Source of the DNA: Jannaschia maritima
GTDB taxonomy: Bacteria > Pseudomonadota > Alphaproteobacteria > Rhodobacterales > Rhodobacteraceae
NCBI RefSeq assembly: GCF_030973515.1
Contig: NZ_JARGZA010000015.1
Span: 1-64,000 of the forward strand
Reading direction: 5' to 3'
DNA length: 64,000 bases
The notes beneath the pieces were generated by a model. The model was not told the origin of the DNA and did not search any database. It worked only from the letters and a program-made list of their open reading frames with translations. The stretch's first letter is position 1. Every line of letters begins with the position of its first letter. Of this stretch, positions 43,107 to 53,945 are shown piece by piece. The translations under genes and the position numbers were made by a program.

Positions 43107-43129
43107 CCCTCCCCCCGGCGGGGGGAGGG
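43107..43129. repeat. Perfect CCCTCCCCCC hairpin
   Basis: CCCTCCCCCC (43107-43116) pairs exactly with GGGGGGAGGG (43120-43129) over a 3-base loop. It sits in a C-rich/G-rich tract that resembles common interspersed hairpins in GC-rich alphaproteobacteria. Confidence 0.6.
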
Positions 43130-43365
43130 GGCGCTGGGGGCATCCGCGTGGTCTGGGGCATCACCGTTTCCGCCTCAGCACGGCCGGCCGCCGTGGGGGA
43201 GGAGGGCGTTAGGATCGCCCGTTGGGTCCCGAACGTCGACCTGTCCGTTCGGCGTGACGGGTCCCCCGATCCATCGTGGAGGGTCGGGGAAGGGCGCCGT
43301 CCCTTCGGGACGTGCGGCGTTTCGGGCGCATGCCGCGTGACCGGAATCGTGCCCCCCCGGAGATC

Positions 43366-43454
43366 GTCATCGTCGGGGCTCGACCCGACGATCCACCCTT
43401 CGATTGGACCGCGTGTGCGGGACGGTGGATTGCCGGGTCAGGCCCGGCAATGAC
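43366..43454. repeat. Double-hairpin palindromic intergenic repeat
   Basis: The element begins GTCAT and ends ATGAC and contains two internal palindromes: CGTCGGG...CCCGACG (43371-43390) and TTGCCGGG...CCCGGCAA (43430-43450). I recognise this as the widespread alphaproteobacterial repeat that gives spurious 'AGPDPAIHR' translations. It ends 40 bases before the following gene on the opposite strand. Confidence 0.7.
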
Positions 43455-43493
43455 GGTTCCCACCCGTTCGGATGCGCCCGGCGGTGACCGGCT

Positions 43494-43850
43494 CTAGCGC
43501 GGGGCGCGGTCGAGCATCCACCGAGTCAGCAGGGCCTGACCGATGGCGGCGATGGGAATAGCGACGTACCCAAGGAGAAGGAGGACAACGCGACCCGGCC
43601 CGCCACACGGGCCATAGGACGCGCCGAAAGTTGTGTTCCCAACCTCGCCAAGAACGACCTCACCCGACGGACCGCCGTAGCAAGAGATCATGATCGTCGC
43701 GCCCGCGGCAAGCAGGCAGGCCATGGCGATCCCGGTCAGCAACCAGACGGCACGCCGCGACATCCGCGCCGCGGCCCAGAGGCCCAAGCCGACCAGCGCC
43801 CACCAAGCCGCGACGGGCACCGCGACCACCAGGGTGAGCCCGCCCAGCAT
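43494..43850 (-). CDS. Small membrane protein, unknown
   Basis: A 118-residue protein with three or four predicted transmembrane helices (about 5-28, 33-55, 86-110) and an extracytoplasmic loop (56-85) with two cysteines (SCYGG and YGPCGG) that could form a disulfide. I recognise no family. It begins seven bases after the rnj stop, so it may be the last gene of the birA-coaX-rnj unit. It shows no catalytic motif. Confidence 0.65.
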   Translation of the reverse strand: MLGGLTLVVAVPVAAWWALVGLGLWAAARMSRRAVWLLTGIAMACLLAAGATIMISCYGGPSGEVVLGEVGNTTFGASYGPCGGPGRVVLLLLGYVAIPIAAIGQALLTRWMLDRAPR

Positions 43851-43856
43851 CGCAAC

Positions 43857-45530
43857 CTACTCCGCAGCCAGCCGCGTGATGAGCACCGTGACTTCCGGGC
43901 GCTTGCCGATCTCGGCCTGGGCGGTCTGCTGGATGCCGCGCTTGACGAGCTTCTCCAGCGCGTCGTCGTCGTCCGCCGTCTTGCGGTCCACGCGTTCCAG
44001 GCGGTCGGCCAGGTCCTTCTCCATGACGTCGGACAAGGCGTCGCCGGAGCGGCCCTTTTCCGGCAGGCCGCGCAGGTCGACCCAGGCGTCGTCGAGGACG
44101 GTGCCGTCGTCCTCCACCATGACCGACACGACGACCATGCCGTTCAGGGCCATGCGGATGCGGTCGCGGACGACGCCGTCGAACTGCCCGACCAGGGTTG
44201 CACCGTCCAGATAGGTGCGCCCCGCCTCCACGTGGTCCACGACCTTGGGCGCGTTGCCGGACAGGTCGATCATCGTGCCGTTGGGGGCCACGACGCCCGT
44301 GCGGCCCAACCCGTCGGCGACCTTGGCGTGTTCGCGCAGGTGCCGGTGCTCGCCATGCATGGGGATGACGAATTGCGGGTCGATCAGGGCGTGGATCGTT
44401 TCCAGGTCCGGACGGTTGGCGTGGCCGGACACGTGATAGAGGCCGTCGGCGTCGGTCACGACGTCCACGCCCAGCATCGACAGGTTGTTCATGATCCGTG
44501 CCACGTCGCGTTCGTTGCCCGGGATCGTCTTGGACGAGAACAGAAAGGTGTCGCCCTCCTTCAGCTCCATCCCAAAATACTTGCCCTGGGACAGCTGCGC
44601 CGATGCGGCGCGTCGCTCGCCCTGCGACCCGGTGACGATCAGCATCAGGCTTTCGCGCGGGATGTCGGCGGCGTCCTCCGGGCTGACGGTCTGGGGGAAC
44701 TCCGTCAGGATGCCCTCCTCCCGTGCGGCTTCGGTCATGCGGCGCATCGCGCGGCCCATCAGGCAGATGGAGCGTCCAGCCGCGGCGCCCGCATCGGCCA
44801 GCGACTTCAGACGGGCGACGTTGGACGCGAAGGTGGTGGCGACGACCATGCCCTTCGCGTTCGACACCAGTTCGCGGATGTTGGGGCCGACCAGGGATTC
44901 GGACCGCCCTTCGTGGGTGTTGAAGACGTTGGTCGAGTCGCAGACCAGCGCCTTGACCCCGCCCTTCGCGACCTCGCGGAAGCTGTCGGCGTCGAAGGGC
45001 TCGCCCAAAACGGGCACCAGGTCGATCTTGAAATCGCCCGTATGGACGATGCGCCCGCCCGGCGTGTCGATCACCAGGGCGGAGGATTCGGGGATCGAGT
45101 GGCTGATGGGCAGGAAGCCCACGGTGAAGGGCCCGGCTTCGACCTGCGCGGGCCAGGGTTCGGCGACCACGACGGCGCCCGGGTCGTGGCCCTGTTCCTG
45201 CATCTTGCGCCGCGCGATGTTGGCGGTGAACTTCCGGCAATGGACCGGCTTGCCCATCTGGCCGTAGAGGTGCCCCACCCCGCCGACGTGATCCTCGTGC
45301 GCGTGGGTGACGAACACGGCTTCCACCCGGTCGATGTTGTCGCGCAGCCACGCGATGTCGGGCAGGATGACGTCCACGCCGGGCGTGCTGTCCATGTCGG
45401 GGAAGGCGATGCCCAGATCCACGAGGATCAGGCGTTCCTTGCCCGCGGGACCGTAGCCGTAGACGTAGGCGTTCATCCCGATCTCGCCGGCGCCGCCGAG
45501 GGGGAGGTAGATCAGGCGTTCGTTGCTCAT
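43857..45530 (-). CDS. rnj: Ribonuclease J
   Basis: A 557-residue metallo-beta-lactamase/beta-CASP nuclease with 5'-3' exo- and endoribonuclease activity, central to RNA maturation. The metal motif HAHEDH lies at 76-81, more ligands are in PISHSIPES and HTGDFKID, and HGEHRHL lies in the beta-CASP part; the C-terminal dimer domain follows. Its ATG overlaps the coaX stop by four bases. In alphaproteobacteria it processes rRNA and tRNA ends alongside RNase E. The order birA-coaX-rnj after nuoN is common in Rhodobacteraceae. Confidence 0.95.
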   Translation of the reverse strand: MSNERLIYLPLGGAGEIGMNAYVYGYGPAGKERLILVDLGIAFPDMDSTPGVDVILPDIAWLRDNIDRVEAVFVTHAHEDHVGGVGHLYGQMGKPVHCRKFTANIARRKMQEQGHDPGAVVVAEPWPAQVEAGPFTVGFLPISHSIPESSALVIDTPGGRIVHTGDFKIDLVPVLGEPFDADSFREVAKGGVKALVCDSTNVFNTHEGRSESLVGPNIRELVSNAKGMVVATTFASNVARLKSLADAGAAAGRSICLMGRAMRRMTEAAREEGILTEFPQTVSPEDAADIPRESLMLIVTGSQGERRAASAQLSQGKYFGMELKEGDTFLFSSKTIPGNERDVARIMNNLSMLGVDVVTDADGLYHVSGHANRPDLETIHALIDPQFVIPMHGEHRHLREHAKVADGLGRTGVVAPNGTMIDLSGNAPKVVDHVEAGRTYLDGATLVGQFDGVVRDRIRMALNGMVVVSVMVEDDGTVLDDAWVDLRGLPEKGRSGDALSDVMEKDLADRLERVDRKTADDDDALEKLVKRGIQQTAQAEIGKRPEVTVLITRLAAE

Positions 45531-46303
45531 GCGGTAAGGCTTTCGTTGAAGGCATGGATGACCGTCAGGCCGTGGATCGTCAGATCCTCGTCCCACAGGT
45601 CGAAGAGGCGTTCGGATTGCTGGAACAGCGGGGCCAGCCCCCCGGTCGATACGATGGTCATGGGGCGGTCGCGCTCGGCGGTGATGCGGGCCGTGATCTC
45701 CTTCACGAGGCCGACATAGCCCCAGAAGATGCCGGACTGCATGCAGGCGACCGTGTTGGTTCCGACCACGCGCTGCGGGCGCGTGATGTCCACGTGCGGC
45801 AGGGCGGCGGCGGCCATGTGCAGCGCCTCCAGCGACAGGTTCACGCCGGGCGCGATGACGCCGCCGACATAGGCGCCGTCGCCGTCCACCACGTCGAAGG
45901 TCGTGGCGGTGCCGAAGTCCACGATGACCAGATCCCCGCCGTGGCGGTCGAAGGCGCCCGCCGTGTTCACCAGCCGGTCGGGGCCGACCTGCGTGCCCGC
46001 GTCCACGCGGGGGGGCACGGGCAGGTCGCAGCCGGGCTTGCCGACGACCAGAGGGCGGGTGTCGAAGTAGCGGTCGCACAGGACGCGCAGGTTGAAGACC
46101 ACGCGGGGCACGGTAGACGACACGATGCAGCCCGTCACCGCCACGTCGATGGCCTGGAGCTGCATCATCGTGCGCAGCCAGGTGAAGTATTCGTCCGCGG
46201 TCCGGCGCGGGTCGGTGGCGATGCGCCAGTTGGCCAGGAACCGCGCCCCGTCCCAGATGGCGAACACGGTGTTGGTGTTGCCGCAATCGATGGTCAGCAG
46301 CAT
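45527..46303 (-). CDS. coaX: Type III pantothenate kinase
   Basis: CoaX phosphorylates pantothenate, the first step of coenzyme A synthesis, and is not inhibited by CoA. The 258-residue protein has DCGNTNTVFAIWD (phosphate site, 6-18), GPDRLVNTAGA (107-117 region) and VDFGTATTFDVV with the catalytic/monovalent-cation Asp. It overlaps rnj by four bases and the birA 3' end by ten. No other pantothenate kinase is seen in the window. Confidence 0.94.
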   Translation of the reverse strand: MLLTIDCGNTNTVFAIWDGARFLANWRIATDPRRTADEYFTWLRTMMQLQAIDVAVTGCIVSSTVPRVVFNLRVLCDRYFDTRPLVVGKPGCDLPVPPRVDAGTQVGPDRLVNTAGAFDRHGGDLVIVDFGTATTFDVVDGDGAYVGGVIAPGVNLSLEALHMAAAALPHVDITRPQRVVGTNTVACMQSGIFWGYVGLVKEITARITAERDRPMTIVSTGGLAPLFQQSERLFDLWDEDLTIHGLTVIHAFNESLTA

Positions 46304-47013
46304 GGCACGCCCCGGGGGAAGAACACGTCCGCGGCCGGTATGGTCGCGGGGCCGTCGGGCGGTCCCAGCCGCAGGTGGCCGTCCGCGTCGATGCCGTCGA
46401 ACGTGCCGGTCAGCGTGCGGTCGGTCAGCCGGGCCACGATGCGGCGGCCCCGGCGGGCGGCGCGGGCCAGCCAGGCGGTGCGGACGGGGTCGAAGCCGTG
46501 CGCCACGAGGCGCGCGTCCCACGCGGCATAGGCCGGGGCCAGGCGGTCCAGGAAGGCGGACGGCACGGCGATGCCGTCCAGGTGGCCGGGCGGCGCCGTC
46601 GCGTCGGGCGCGGCCTCGGGGGCGGCGGCGAGGTTGACGCCGATGCCCACCACCAGGAGGCCGGGCCGCGGCACCTCCAAGAGGATGCCGGCGACCTTCG
46701 CGCCGTCCACCAGCACGTCGTTGGGCCATTTCAGCGCGACCCCCGTCACGCCGAACCCGTCCAACGCGTCCGCCAGCGCCAGGCTGGCGACGAAGCTGCG
46801 CCGCGCGAAGTCGGCGGTCGTGCCGGGCGGGCGATAGGCCAGGCTGACCGCGAAGTTGCCGGGCTGGGTGGACCACGCCCGTCCCCGGCGGCCCCGCGCG
46901 GCGTCCTGCGCGTCGGCGAGGACCCAGACGGGCGGGTCGCGGCGCGTGGCTTCCGCCGATGTCGAGTCGACGCGGGGCAGGTGGACCCGCGCGACCGCCG
47001 GGGGCCAGCTCAC
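46294..47013 (-). CDS. birA: Biotin-[acetyl-CoA-carboxylase] ligase, without repressor domain
   Basis: A 239-residue enzyme that activates biotin with ATP and attaches it to carboxylase carrier proteins. The adenylate loop reads GRRGRAWST (41-49), the lysine motif is [18 protein letters not shown], and a small C-terminal SH3-like domain is present (about 185-235). There is no N-terminal helix-turn-helix, so it is the monofunctional group that does not repress bio genes. Its start overlaps the nuoN stop by four bases, tying it to the complex I transcript. Confidence 0.93.
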   Translation of the reverse strand: MSWPPAVARVHLPRVDSTSAEATRRDPPVWVLADAQDAARGRRGRAWSTQPGNFAVSLAYRPPGTTADFARRSFVASLALADALDGFGVTGVALKWPNDVLVDGAKVAGILLEVPRPGLLVVGIGVNLAAAPEAAPDATAPPGHLDGIAVPSAFLDRLAPAYAAWDARLVAHGFDPVRTAWLARAARRGRRIVARLTDRTLTGTFDGIDADGHLRLGPPDGPATIPAADVFFPRGVPCC

Positions 47014-48446
47014 CGGATGAGGGTCGCGGCGGCGGCGGCGGCGACGCCCTCCAGGCCGAAGAGGTTAACGACGCCCACGACCATGATGATGGCGCAGCCC
47101 GCCAGCACGATCCCCTGCGCGGGCGCCATGCCGTCGTCCAGCGGCGCGTCCGCCTCGCCGAAATACATCAGGTACACGATGCGGATGTAGTAGAACGCCC
47201 CGATCACGGTCGCCACGACGCCCAGCACCGCCAGCCACACCAGGCCCGCGCCCACGGCGGCCTGCAGGACGTAGAGCTTGGCGAAGAAGCCGATGAAGGG
47301 CGGGATGCCCGCCAGGCTGAACATCAGGACCAGCAGCGCCAGGGCCTGGCCGGGCCGGCGGGCGGACAGCTTGTTCAGGCTGGCGATGTCCGTGGCCTCC
47401 CGCCCGTCGCGGGTCATGGACAACACGAAGGCGAAGACGCCGAGGTTCATCACGACGTAGATCGCCATGTAGAGCAGCATCGCCTGCACGCCCGCCACCG
47501 TGCCCGCGGTCAGGCCCATCAGCGCGAAGCCCATATGCGCGATGGAGGAATACGCCATCAGCCGCTTGATGTCGCGCTGTCCGATGGCGGCGATCGATCC
47601 CAGGAACATCGACACGACCGACAGGACGGCGACGATCTGCTGCCAGTCGTTCACGGCCTGACCGAAGGCGTCGTGGGTGACGCGCGCGAACATCGCCATG
47701 GCGGCCACCTTGGGGGCGGTGGCCATCAGCGTGGTGATGGGCGTCGGCGCGCCTTCGTACACGTCGGGGGTCCACATGTGGAACGGCGCGGCGGAGATCT
47801 TGAAGGCCAGGCCCGCCAGGATGAACACGAGGCCGAACAGCAGGCCCAGCGACAGATCGCCGGCCAGCGCGACGAGGATGATGGCCCCGAACTCCGTCGA
47901 GCCGGCATAGCCGTAGGTCAGCGAGATCCCGTAGAGCAGCAGACCCGACGACAGCGCGCCCAGGACGAAGTACTTGAGCCCCGCCTCCGTGGACCGCACG
48001 CTGTCGCGGCGCAGGGCGGCGAGGACGTACATGGCCAGGGACTGAAGTTCCAACCCCATGTAGAGCGTCAGGAGGTTGCCGCTGGACACCATGATCATCA
48101 TGCCGATCACGGCCAGGGTGACGATCAGAGGATACTCGAACCGCAGGAGGCCGTAGCGTTCCATCCAGTCGGTCGACAGCACGAGGACGGTGGCCGCCGA
48201 CAGCAGGATGGTGACCTGCGCGAAGCGCGAGAACCCGTCCTTCACGATCATGTTCGACACGCCCAGCCCCGCATCGGGCGACACGCCGACCCAGAACGCG
48301 ACCGCGACCATGACCAGCGCGGTCAGCATCGTCAGCGTCCGCGCCATCCCGTCCTGGCGCGTGTACACGCCGATCAGCAGCGCCCCCATCGCATAGAGCG
48401 CCAGGACGATCTCGGGCAGGATGATTTCCAGGTCGGCGGAGGTCAT
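47010..48446 (-). CDS. nuoN: NADH-quinone oxidoreductase subunit N
   Basis: A 478-residue antiporter-like membrane subunit of complex I with about 14 helices. The conserved blocks [32 protein letters not shown] and [15 protein letters not shown] carry the Glu and Lys residues used in proton translocation. It is the last nuo gene, with its stop overlapping birA. The start at 48446 has GGCGGAGG immediately before the ATG and lies 10 bases after nuoM. Confidence 0.96.
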   Translation of the reverse strand: MTSADLEIILPEIVLALYAMGALLIGVYTRQDGMARTLTMLTALVMVAVAFWVGVSPDAGLGVSNMIVKDGFSRFAQVTILLSAATVLVLSTDWMERYGLLRFEYPLIVTLAVIGMMIMVSSGNLLTLYMGLELQSLAMYVLAALRRDSVRSTEAGLKYFVLGALSSGLLLYGISLTYGYAGSTEFGAIILVALAGDLSLGLLFGLVFILAGLAFKISAAPFHMWTPDVYEGAPTPITTLMATAPKVAAMAMFARVTHDAFGQAVNDWQQIVAVLSVVSMFLGSIAAIGQRDIKRLMAYSSIAHMGFALMGLTAGTVAGVQAMLLYMAIYVVMNLGVFAFVLSMTRDGREATDIASLNKLSARRPGQALALLVLMFSLAGIPPFIGFFAKLYVLQAAVGAGLVWLAVLGVVATVIGAFYYIRIVYLMYFGEADAPLDDGMAPAQGIVLAGCAIIMVVGVVNLFGLEGVAAAAAATLIR

Positions 48447-48456
48447 GTCACACCCT

Positions 48457-50004
48457 TCAATGCGCGGCGTCGGCCAGCGTGGGCCCGAACTCGATGTCGG
48501 CGGTGGCGACGGCATAGCCGTCGACGAGGTTCGCCACGGACGGCCCGATGATGTCCGTCACCAGCGACGGATAGACGCCCAACAGGATCGTGAAGAAGAT
48601 CAGCGGCGCGAAGATCGCCTTCTCGCGCGCGGTCATGTCCTTGATCGAGCGCAGGCTCTCCTTGATGAGGTCGCCGAACACGACGCGACGGTACAGCCAG
48701 AGCGCGTAGCCCGCCGACAGGATGACCCCGGTGCAGGCCAGGACGCCCACCAGGGTGTTGACCTGGAACACGCCCATCAGGGTCAGGAACTCGCCCACGA
48801 AGCCCGACGTGCCGGGCAGGCCCACGTTGGCCAGCGTGAACAGCATGAACACGGCGGCGTAGGCGGGCATCCGGTTCACCAGCCCGCCATAGGCGTCGAT
48901 CTCGCGCGTGTGCATGCGGTCGTAGATGACGCCCACGCACAGGAACAGCGCGCCGGAGATGAAGCCGTGGCTGATCATCTGGAAGATGGCCCCGTCCACG
49001 CCCTGCTGGTTCGCCGCGAAGATGCCCATGGTCACGAAGCCCATATGGGCCACGGAGGAATAGGCGATCAGCTTCTTCATGTCGCTCTGCACCATCGCCA
49101 CGAGCGAGGTGTAGATGATGGCGATGACCGACAGCCACAGGACCAGGGGGCCCAGAAGCTCGCTGCCGGCGGGGAACATCGGAAGGCTGAAGCGCAGGAA
49201 GCCGTAGCCCCCCATCTTCAGCAGGATGGCCGCCAGCACCACGGACCCGGCGGTGGGCGCCTGGACGTGCGCGTCGGGCAGCCAGGTGTGGACGGGCCAC
49301 ATCGGCATCTTCACGGCGAAGGACGCGAAGAAGGCCAGCCACAGCAGGGTCTGGAACCCGCCCGGGATCGAGACGCCCAGCACGGTCAGCGTGGCGAACG
49401 GGAAGTCGTGGGCCAGAAGCGTGGGAATGTCGGTGGTGCCCGCGTCGACGTACATCGCCACCATCGCCACCAGCATCAGGACCGAGCCCAGCAGCGTGTA
49501 GAGGAAGAACTTGAACGCGGCATAGATCCGGTTCGCGCCCCCCCAGATCCCGATGATCAGGAACATCGGGATCAGCCCGGCCTCGAAGAACAGGTAGAAC
49601 AGGATCAGATCGAGCGCGCAGAACACGCCGATCATCAACGTCTCCAGCACCAGGAGCGCGACCATGTAGTCCTTCACCCGCGTCGTGACCGTCCAGCAGG
49701 ACGCCACCACCAGGGGCATGAGGAACGTGGTCAGCATGACGAAGAGGATGCTGATGCCGTCCACGCCCATCTTGTAGTTCAGGCCCAGCAGCCACTCGCG
49801 CTCCTCGACGAACTGGAAGCCCGTGTCCTGCGGGTCGAAGCCCGACAGGAGGAACAGCGACACGAGGAACGTGAAGCCCGTCGCGGCGAGCGCCAGCCAC
49901 TTGGCGTTGCGCTGCGCGGCCTCGTCGTCGCCGCGCAGGAACAGCGCCAGGATCGTGGCGGCGATCAGCGGGATGAAGGTGATGATGGAAAGGAGGTTGT
50001 CCAT
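48457..50004 (-). CDS. nuoM: NADH-quinone oxidoreductase subunit M
   Basis: A 515-residue antiporter-like subunit of complex I. It has an early [17 protein letters not shown] segment (about 140-156), [23 protein letters not shown] and [18 protein letters not shown], with the key Glu and Lys residues for proton pumping. AAAGGAGG lies before the ATG at 50004. It follows nuoL closely. Confidence 0.96.
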   Translation of the reverse strand: MDNLLSIITFIPLIAATILALFLRGDDEAAQRNAKWLALAATGFTFLVSLFLLSGFDPQDTGFQFVEEREWLLGLNYKMGVDGISILFVMLTTFLMPLVVASCWTVTTRVKDYMVALLVLETLMIGVFCALDLILFYLFFEAGLIPMFLIIGIWGGANRIYAAFKFFLYTLLGSVLMLVAMVAMYVDAGTTDIPTLLAHDFPFATLTVLGVSIPGGFQTLLWLAFFASFAVKMPMWPVHTWLPDAHVQAPTAGSVVLAAILLKMGGYGFLRFSLPMFPAGSELLGPLVLWLSVIAIIYTSLVAMVQSDMKKLIAYSSVAHMGFVTMGIFAANQQGVDGAIFQMISHGFISGALFLCVGVIYDRMHTREIDAYGGLVNRMPAYAAVFMLFTLANVGLPGTSGFVGEFLTLMGVFQVNTLVGVLACTGVILSAGYALWLYRRVVFGDLIKESLRSIKDMTAREKAIFAPLIFFTILLGVYPSLVTDIIGPSVANLVDGYAVATADIEFGPTLADAAH

Positions 50005-50008
50005 GTCG

Positions 50009-52096
50009 TCAGTTCGCCTGCGCGAAGGTCATCCACGTGATCAGGGCGACGATGCCCAGCACCATCGTGAACGCGTAGGTGAAGATGTATCCCGACTGCG
50101 CGCGGTTCAGCGCGCGGGTGAAGAACGGCACGATGCCCATCGCCACGCCGTTGATCGACCCGTCGATCACGTCGCCATCGCCGCGCCGCCAGAACAGACG
50201 GCCCAGGAAGCGGGCCGGATTAACCCAGAGGAACTGGTAGATCTCGTCGAAGTACCACTTGTTCAGAAGGAAGCGATGCAGCGGCGACAGGTTCGCCGCC
50301 CATTGCCGCGGCAGCGCGGGGTTGCGGATGTAGAAGAGCCACGCCGTCCCCAGACCCAGCAGCATCGCGACGAAGGGCGACAGCTTGACCCAGACCGGGA
50401 CCTCGTGGGCTTCGTGGATGATGTGGTTCTCCGGCCCGATGTAGATGGCGCCCCGGCCCGGGACCTGCACGGGACGGTCGTGCGCTTCGCCTTCGCCCGC
50501 GGCATGCGCCGCGCCGGGCAGGTCGCGATCGATCAGTGCGTGTTCCGCTACGGGGACGTTGCCGAAGAAGTCGTCCACGCTTTCCTGCGACTTGAAGAAC
50601 CCGCCGTACCAGACCATCCCCGCCAGGACGGATCCGACCGCCAGGACGCCGAGCGGCACGGTCATGACCCGCGGGCTTTCGTGCGCATGGTCGTGCGCGT
50701 GCATGTTGCCGCGCGGCGTGCCGTAGAAGGTCAGGAACATCAGCCGCCAGCTATAGAAGCTGGTGAGCGTTGCGGCCACGACCAGGGCCCAGAAGGCGAA
50801 CCCGCCCGCGGTGCCGGCATAGGCGACCTCGATCACGGCGTCCTTCGACACGAAGCCCGCGAAGCCCACGGGGAAGCCCAGATACAGCAGCGGGATGCCG
50901 ACGCCGGTGATGGCCAGCGTGCCGATCATCATGGCCCAGAAGGTCAGCGGGATCTTCTTCCGCAGGCCACCGTAGTTCCGCATGTCCTGTTCGTGGTGCA
51001 TCGCGTGGATCACCGACCCCGCGCCCAGGAACAGCATCGCCTTGAAGAAGGCATGCGTGAACAGGTGGAACATCGCCACCGAATAGGCGCCCAGGCCCGC
51101 GGCCACGAACATGTAGCCCAGCTGCGACATCGTCGAATAGGCGATGACGCGCTTGATGTCGTTCTGCACCAATCCGATCGTCGCCGCGACGAAGGCGGTG
51201 GCCGCGCCTATCAGCACCACGAAGGCCATCGCGTTCGGCGCGAACTCCATCACCGGCGACATGCGGCATACGAGGAAGACGCCCGCCGTCACCATGGTCG
51301 CCGCGTGGATCAGCGCGGAGACGGGGGTCGGCCCCTCCATCGCGTCGGGCAGCCACGTGTGCAGGCCCAACTGCGCGGACTTGCCCATGGCGCCGATGAA
51401 CAGCAGCACCGCCACCAGTTCGGCCGCGTTGAACGTGCCGCCCATGAACTCCAACTGCGTGGCCGCGATGTCGGGCGCGGCGGCGAAGATGTCGCGGAAC
51501 TGGATGCTGTCCACCAGGAAGAACAGCGCGAAGATGCCCAGGAGGAAACCGAAGTCGCCCACGCGGTTGACGATGAACGCCTTCATCGCCGCGGCCCCCG
51601 CGGACGGCTTGCGATAGTAGAACCCGATCAGGAGATAGGACGCCACGCCGACGCCTTCCCAACCGAAGAACAACTGCAGGAGGTTGTCCGCCGTCACCAG
51701 CATCAGCATCGCGAAGGTGAAGAACGACAGGTACGCGAAGAAGCGCGGCTTGTAGACCTCGTCCTCGCGCCATTGGGGGTCGTGGTCCATGTAGCCGAAG
51801 GAATACAGGTGCACGAGCGCCGACACGGTCGTGACCACGATCAGCATGGTGCTGGTCAGGCGGTCCAGCCGGATCGACCATTCCGTCAGCAGCGAGCCGG
51901 ATTCGATCCAGCGCAGCAGCTGCACCTGTTCCGTCACGTAGGGATCGTGCGTCAGGAACACGATCCACGACAGCAGGCAGGACAGGAACAGCAACGCGGT
52001 GGCGAAGACCATCGCCGCCTTCTCGCCGATGAACTTCCACATGAGGCCGCAGACCAGCGCGCCGACCAGGGGCGCAAACAGGATCGTGGTCAGCAT
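50009..52096 (-). CDS. nuoL: NADH-quinone oxidoreductase subunit L
   Basis: The largest antiporter-like subunit of complex I, 695 residues with about 16 helices and the long amphipathic C-terminal helix that lies along the membrane arm. Conserved stretches are [50 protein letters not shown] and [16 protein letters not shown] His-rich loop (HAHDHAHE, about 470) is present. It follows nuoK after six bases. Confidence 0.97.
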   Translation of the reverse strand: MLTTILFAPLVGALVCGLMWKFIGEKAAMVFATALLFLSCLLSWIVFLTHDPYVTEQVQLLRWIESGSLLTEWSIRLDRLTSTMLIVVTTVSALVHLYSFGYMDHDPQWREDEVYKPRFFAYLSFFTFAMLMLVTADNLLQLFFGWEGVGVASYLLIGFYYRKPSAGAAAMKAFIVNRVGDFGFLLGIFALFFLVDSIQFRDIFAAAPDIAATQLEFMGGTFNAAELVAVLLFIGAMGKSAQLGLHTWLPDAMEGPTPVSALIHAATMVTAGVFLVCRMSPVMEFAPNAMAFVVLIGAATAFVAATIGLVQNDIKRVIAYSTMSQLGYMFVAAGLGAYSVAMFHLFTHAFFKAMLFLGAGSVIHAMHHEQDMRNYGGLRKKIPLTFWAMMIGTLAITGVGIPLLYLGFPVGFAGFVSKDAVIEVAYAGTAGGFAFWALVVAATLTSFYSWRLMFLTFYGTPRGNMHAHDHAHESPRVMTVPLGVLAVGSVLAGMVWYGGFFKSQESVDDFFGNVPVAEHALIDRDLPGAAHAAGEGEAHDRPVQVPGRGAIYIGPENHIIHEAHEVPVWVKLSPFVAMLLGLGTAWLFYIRNPALPRQWAANLSPLHRFLLNKWYFDEIYQFLWVNPARFLGRLFWRRGDGDVIDGSINGVAMGIVPFFTRALNRAQSGYIFTYAFTMVLGIVALITWMTFAQAN

Positions 52097-52102
52097 TGCG
52101 GG

Positions 52103-52408
52103 TCAGCCCTTCATCACGTTGACGTCTTCGACGTCGATGGTGCCCCGGTTGCGGAAGAAGCAGACCAGGATCGCCAGGCCGATCGCGGCCTCAGCGGCGG
52201 CGACGGTCAGCACGAACAGCGTGAAGACCTGTCCCGTCACGTCCCCCAGAAAGCCGGAGAACGCGACGAAGTTGATGTTGACGGCCAGCAGCATCAGCTC
52301 GATCGACATCAGGATGACGATGACGTTCTTCCGGTTCAGGAAGATGCCGAAGATGCCGATGACGAACAGCGCGGCCGCCACCGTCAGATAATGTTCCAAT
52401 CCGACCAT
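52103..52408 (-). CDS. nuoK: NADH-quinone oxidoreductase subunit K
   Basis: A 101-residue, three-helix membrane subunit of complex [17 protein letters not shown] (about 35-50) and [13 protein letters not shown] (about 69-81) carry the conserved membrane glutamates used in proton transfer. The ATG at 52408 follows GGGGGACGACG. Unlike most nuo operons, an unrelated secreted-protein gene lies between it and nuoJ. Confidence 0.96.
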   Translation of the reverse strand: MVGLEHYLTVAAALFVIGIFGIFLNRKNVIVILMSIELMLLAVNINFVAFSGFLGDVTGQVFTLFVLTVAAAEAAIGLAILVCFFRNRGTIDVEDVNVMKG

Positions 52409-52480
52409 CGTCGTCCCCCCGGGCGCTCGGCTGGCCCGTTGCGGTGTCGTTCCGGGCGCGTCGTTCCGCGCCCGCTCCAA

Positions 52481-52939
52481 TCATCCCAGCGCGAAAGGGT
52501 CCAGCCCCCCGCGCGCATTCGGATAGGCGGCGGCGCAGGCGCACACCTCCGCCGTCATGGAGGCCACGCGGACGTCGCGCGCGCTTCGCGCCAACGCATC
52601 CGCCAGGTCGTCCATGTCGTAGAAGGCCGGCGCCCGTCCGACATAACCTTCGAAGACCCTCGACGCGGCCCTGCGACGATCGAAGGCACGGTCGCCGATG
52701 TTCTCCTCCCGCAGGCGGGCGGTCAGCTGGTCGTGGCCATCGCAATCGGCGACGTGGAGGTCGGTGAACACGCCCTCCTGGCTCCACCACTCGATCCAGG
52801 ACACCCAGCCCCCCGACAGGTCGCGATGCGCCGCCTCGCCCCCGTGGGACGGGTTCGTGACCCGGTGGCAGTCCGCCAGTTCGAGTGCCGCGACGGGTGC
52901 CGCGGTCGCCAGGGCGATCAGGCCGGCCCGCAGGATCAC
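52481..52939 (-). CDS. Secreted Cys-containing protein inserted between nuoJ and nuoK
   Basis: A 152-residue protein with signal peptide (residues 1-19, [18 protein letters not shown]). The mature part has five cysteines ([17 protein letters not shown]) and Trp-rich WVSWIEWW. I recognise no family. The GTG start overlaps the nuoJ stop by four bases (GTGA), so it is coupled to complex I translation. After it, 72 bases precede nuoK. It is not a known complex I subunit; a role in the periplasm is inferred from the signal only. Confidence 0.75.
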   Translation of the reverse strand: MILRAGLIALATAAPVAALELADCHRVTNPSHGGEAAHRDLSGGWVSWIEWWSQEGVFTDLHVADCDGHDQLTARLREENIGDRAFDRRRAASRVFEGYVGRAPAFYDMDDLADALARSARDVRVASMTAEVCACAAAYPNARGGLDPFALG

Positions 52940-53550
52940 AGGCCCTGCCCCGACTTCACGTCCTGCACCTTCATCGCCACCGCCGGATCGCGCCACATCT
53001 GCTGCAGCGCGTTCTGGCGCTTGACGTCCTTGCGGTGGCGCAGGGTCAGCGCGATGGCGCCGATCATCGCGACCAGCAGGATCAGGCCCGACAGCTGGAA
53101 GGCCAGGAAATAGTCGTCATAGAGGATCAGGCCGATGGCCACGGTGTTCTGTTCCGCCAGGGGCACCAGGGTGTTCAGCCCCTCGGCCACGACGATGCCC
53201 TCCGCGCTTTCCCAGACGCCGAACGCGATGGCCAGCTGCATCAGGAGCACGACGCCGATCAGACCCGCGAGGGGGACGTACTTCGCCATCTCGGCCTTCA
53301 ACTCGGCGAAGTCGACGTCCAGCATCATCACCACGAACAGGAACAGCACCGCGACCGCGCCGACATAGACGATGACGAGCAGCATCGCGACGAACTCCGC
53401 CCCGATCAGGACGAACAGGCCCGCCGTCGAAAGGAACGTCAGGATCAGCCACAGCACCGAATGAACGGGGTTGCGGGACACGACCGTGAACAGCCCGCCC
53501 GTCACGGTGACGATGGCGAACAGGTAGAAGGCGAAGTCGGCGGCGGTCAT
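52936..53550 (-). CDS. nuoJ: NADH-quinone oxidoreductase subunit J
   Basis: A 204-residue membrane subunit of complex I with five helices. [19 protein letters not shown] (59-77) is the conserved third helix, containing the pi-bulge that links quinone reduction to proton pumping. The ATG overlaps the CMD-protein stop by four bases. The C-terminal cytoplasmic tail (about 170-204) is longer than in E. coli, as in mitochondrial-type complexes. Confidence 0.95.
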   Translation of the reverse strand: MTAADFAFYLFAIVTVTGGLFTVVSRNPVHSVLWLILTFLSTAGLFVLIGAEFVAMLLVIVYVGAVAVLFLFVVMMLDVDFAELKAEMAKYVPLAGLIGVVLLMQLAIAFGVWESAEGIVVAEGLNTLVPLAEQNTVAIGLILYDDYFLAFQLSGLILLVAMIGAIALTLRHRKDVKRQNALQQMWRDPAVAMKVQDVKSGQGL

Positions 53551-53945
53551 TCGGGCGTCTCCTCCAGCGCTTCGGTGGCGAGCGTCATGGCCTTGTTCAT
53601 CGCGGGCAGGCCGCCGAACAGGCCCATCAGGCCGATCGTCTCGGCGATCTCCTGCTTGGTCGCGCCCTGGGCCGCGGCCTGGCGCACGGTCAAGCGGATC
53701 TGCGCGTCGGCCTGCGCGCCCAATACGGTCAGCCCGGCCAGCGTCAACAGCATCTTGGTCTTGGCGTCCAACCCGTCGGGGCTCATGCCCTTGCCGGCGA
53801 ACCGTTCCACGACCTCGCCCGGCATGGTGGGCCAGAGCTTCTCGAACCCCTGGGGGGTGAACTGCTCCAGCGCCGGGTTCATAGCCTTGGCCATTTCCTG
53901 CATCTGCTTGGTCCAGGCGGCGAAGGGGTTGGTGGGGTCGGTCAT
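53547..53945 (-). CDS. Carboxymuconolactone decarboxylase (CMD)-fold protein in the nuo operon
   Basis: A 132-residue protein. Residues about 60-125 fit the AhpD/CMD helical fold ([45 protein letters not shown]). It lacks the Cys-x-x-Cys of AhpD peroxidases, so antioxidant activity of that type is not expected. The N-terminus is an amphipathic helix ([13 protein letters not shown]) resembling phasin-like segments. It overlaps both neighbours by four bases. The function here is unknown. Confidence 0.82.
   Translation of the reverse strand: MTDPTNPFAAWTKQMQEMAKAMNPALEQFTPQGFEKLWPTMPGEVVERFAGKGMSPDGLDAKTKMLLTLAGLTVLGAQADAQIRLTVRQAAAQGATKQEIAETIGLMGLFGGLPAMNKAMTLATEALEETPE

Larger units (their letters stand above)
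42464..43493. other. One-kilobase gene-free region of repeats and hairpins
   Basis: Between the helicase and a small membrane gene. All frames here are open in places, but none has family similarity or a ribosome site. It holds a terminator (42618-42639), the inverted copy of the phaA-side repeat (42796-42990), a strong hairpin (43107-43129) and a palindromic repeat of a type common in alphaproteobacteria (43366-43454). Confidence 0.75.

Noticed and set aside
42485-43463. Several open frames in the repeat-rich gap, including Pro/His/Thr-rich and AGPDPAIHR-type peptides
   Set aside because: They are translations of tandem C6/G6 units and of a common palindromic repeat, not genes.
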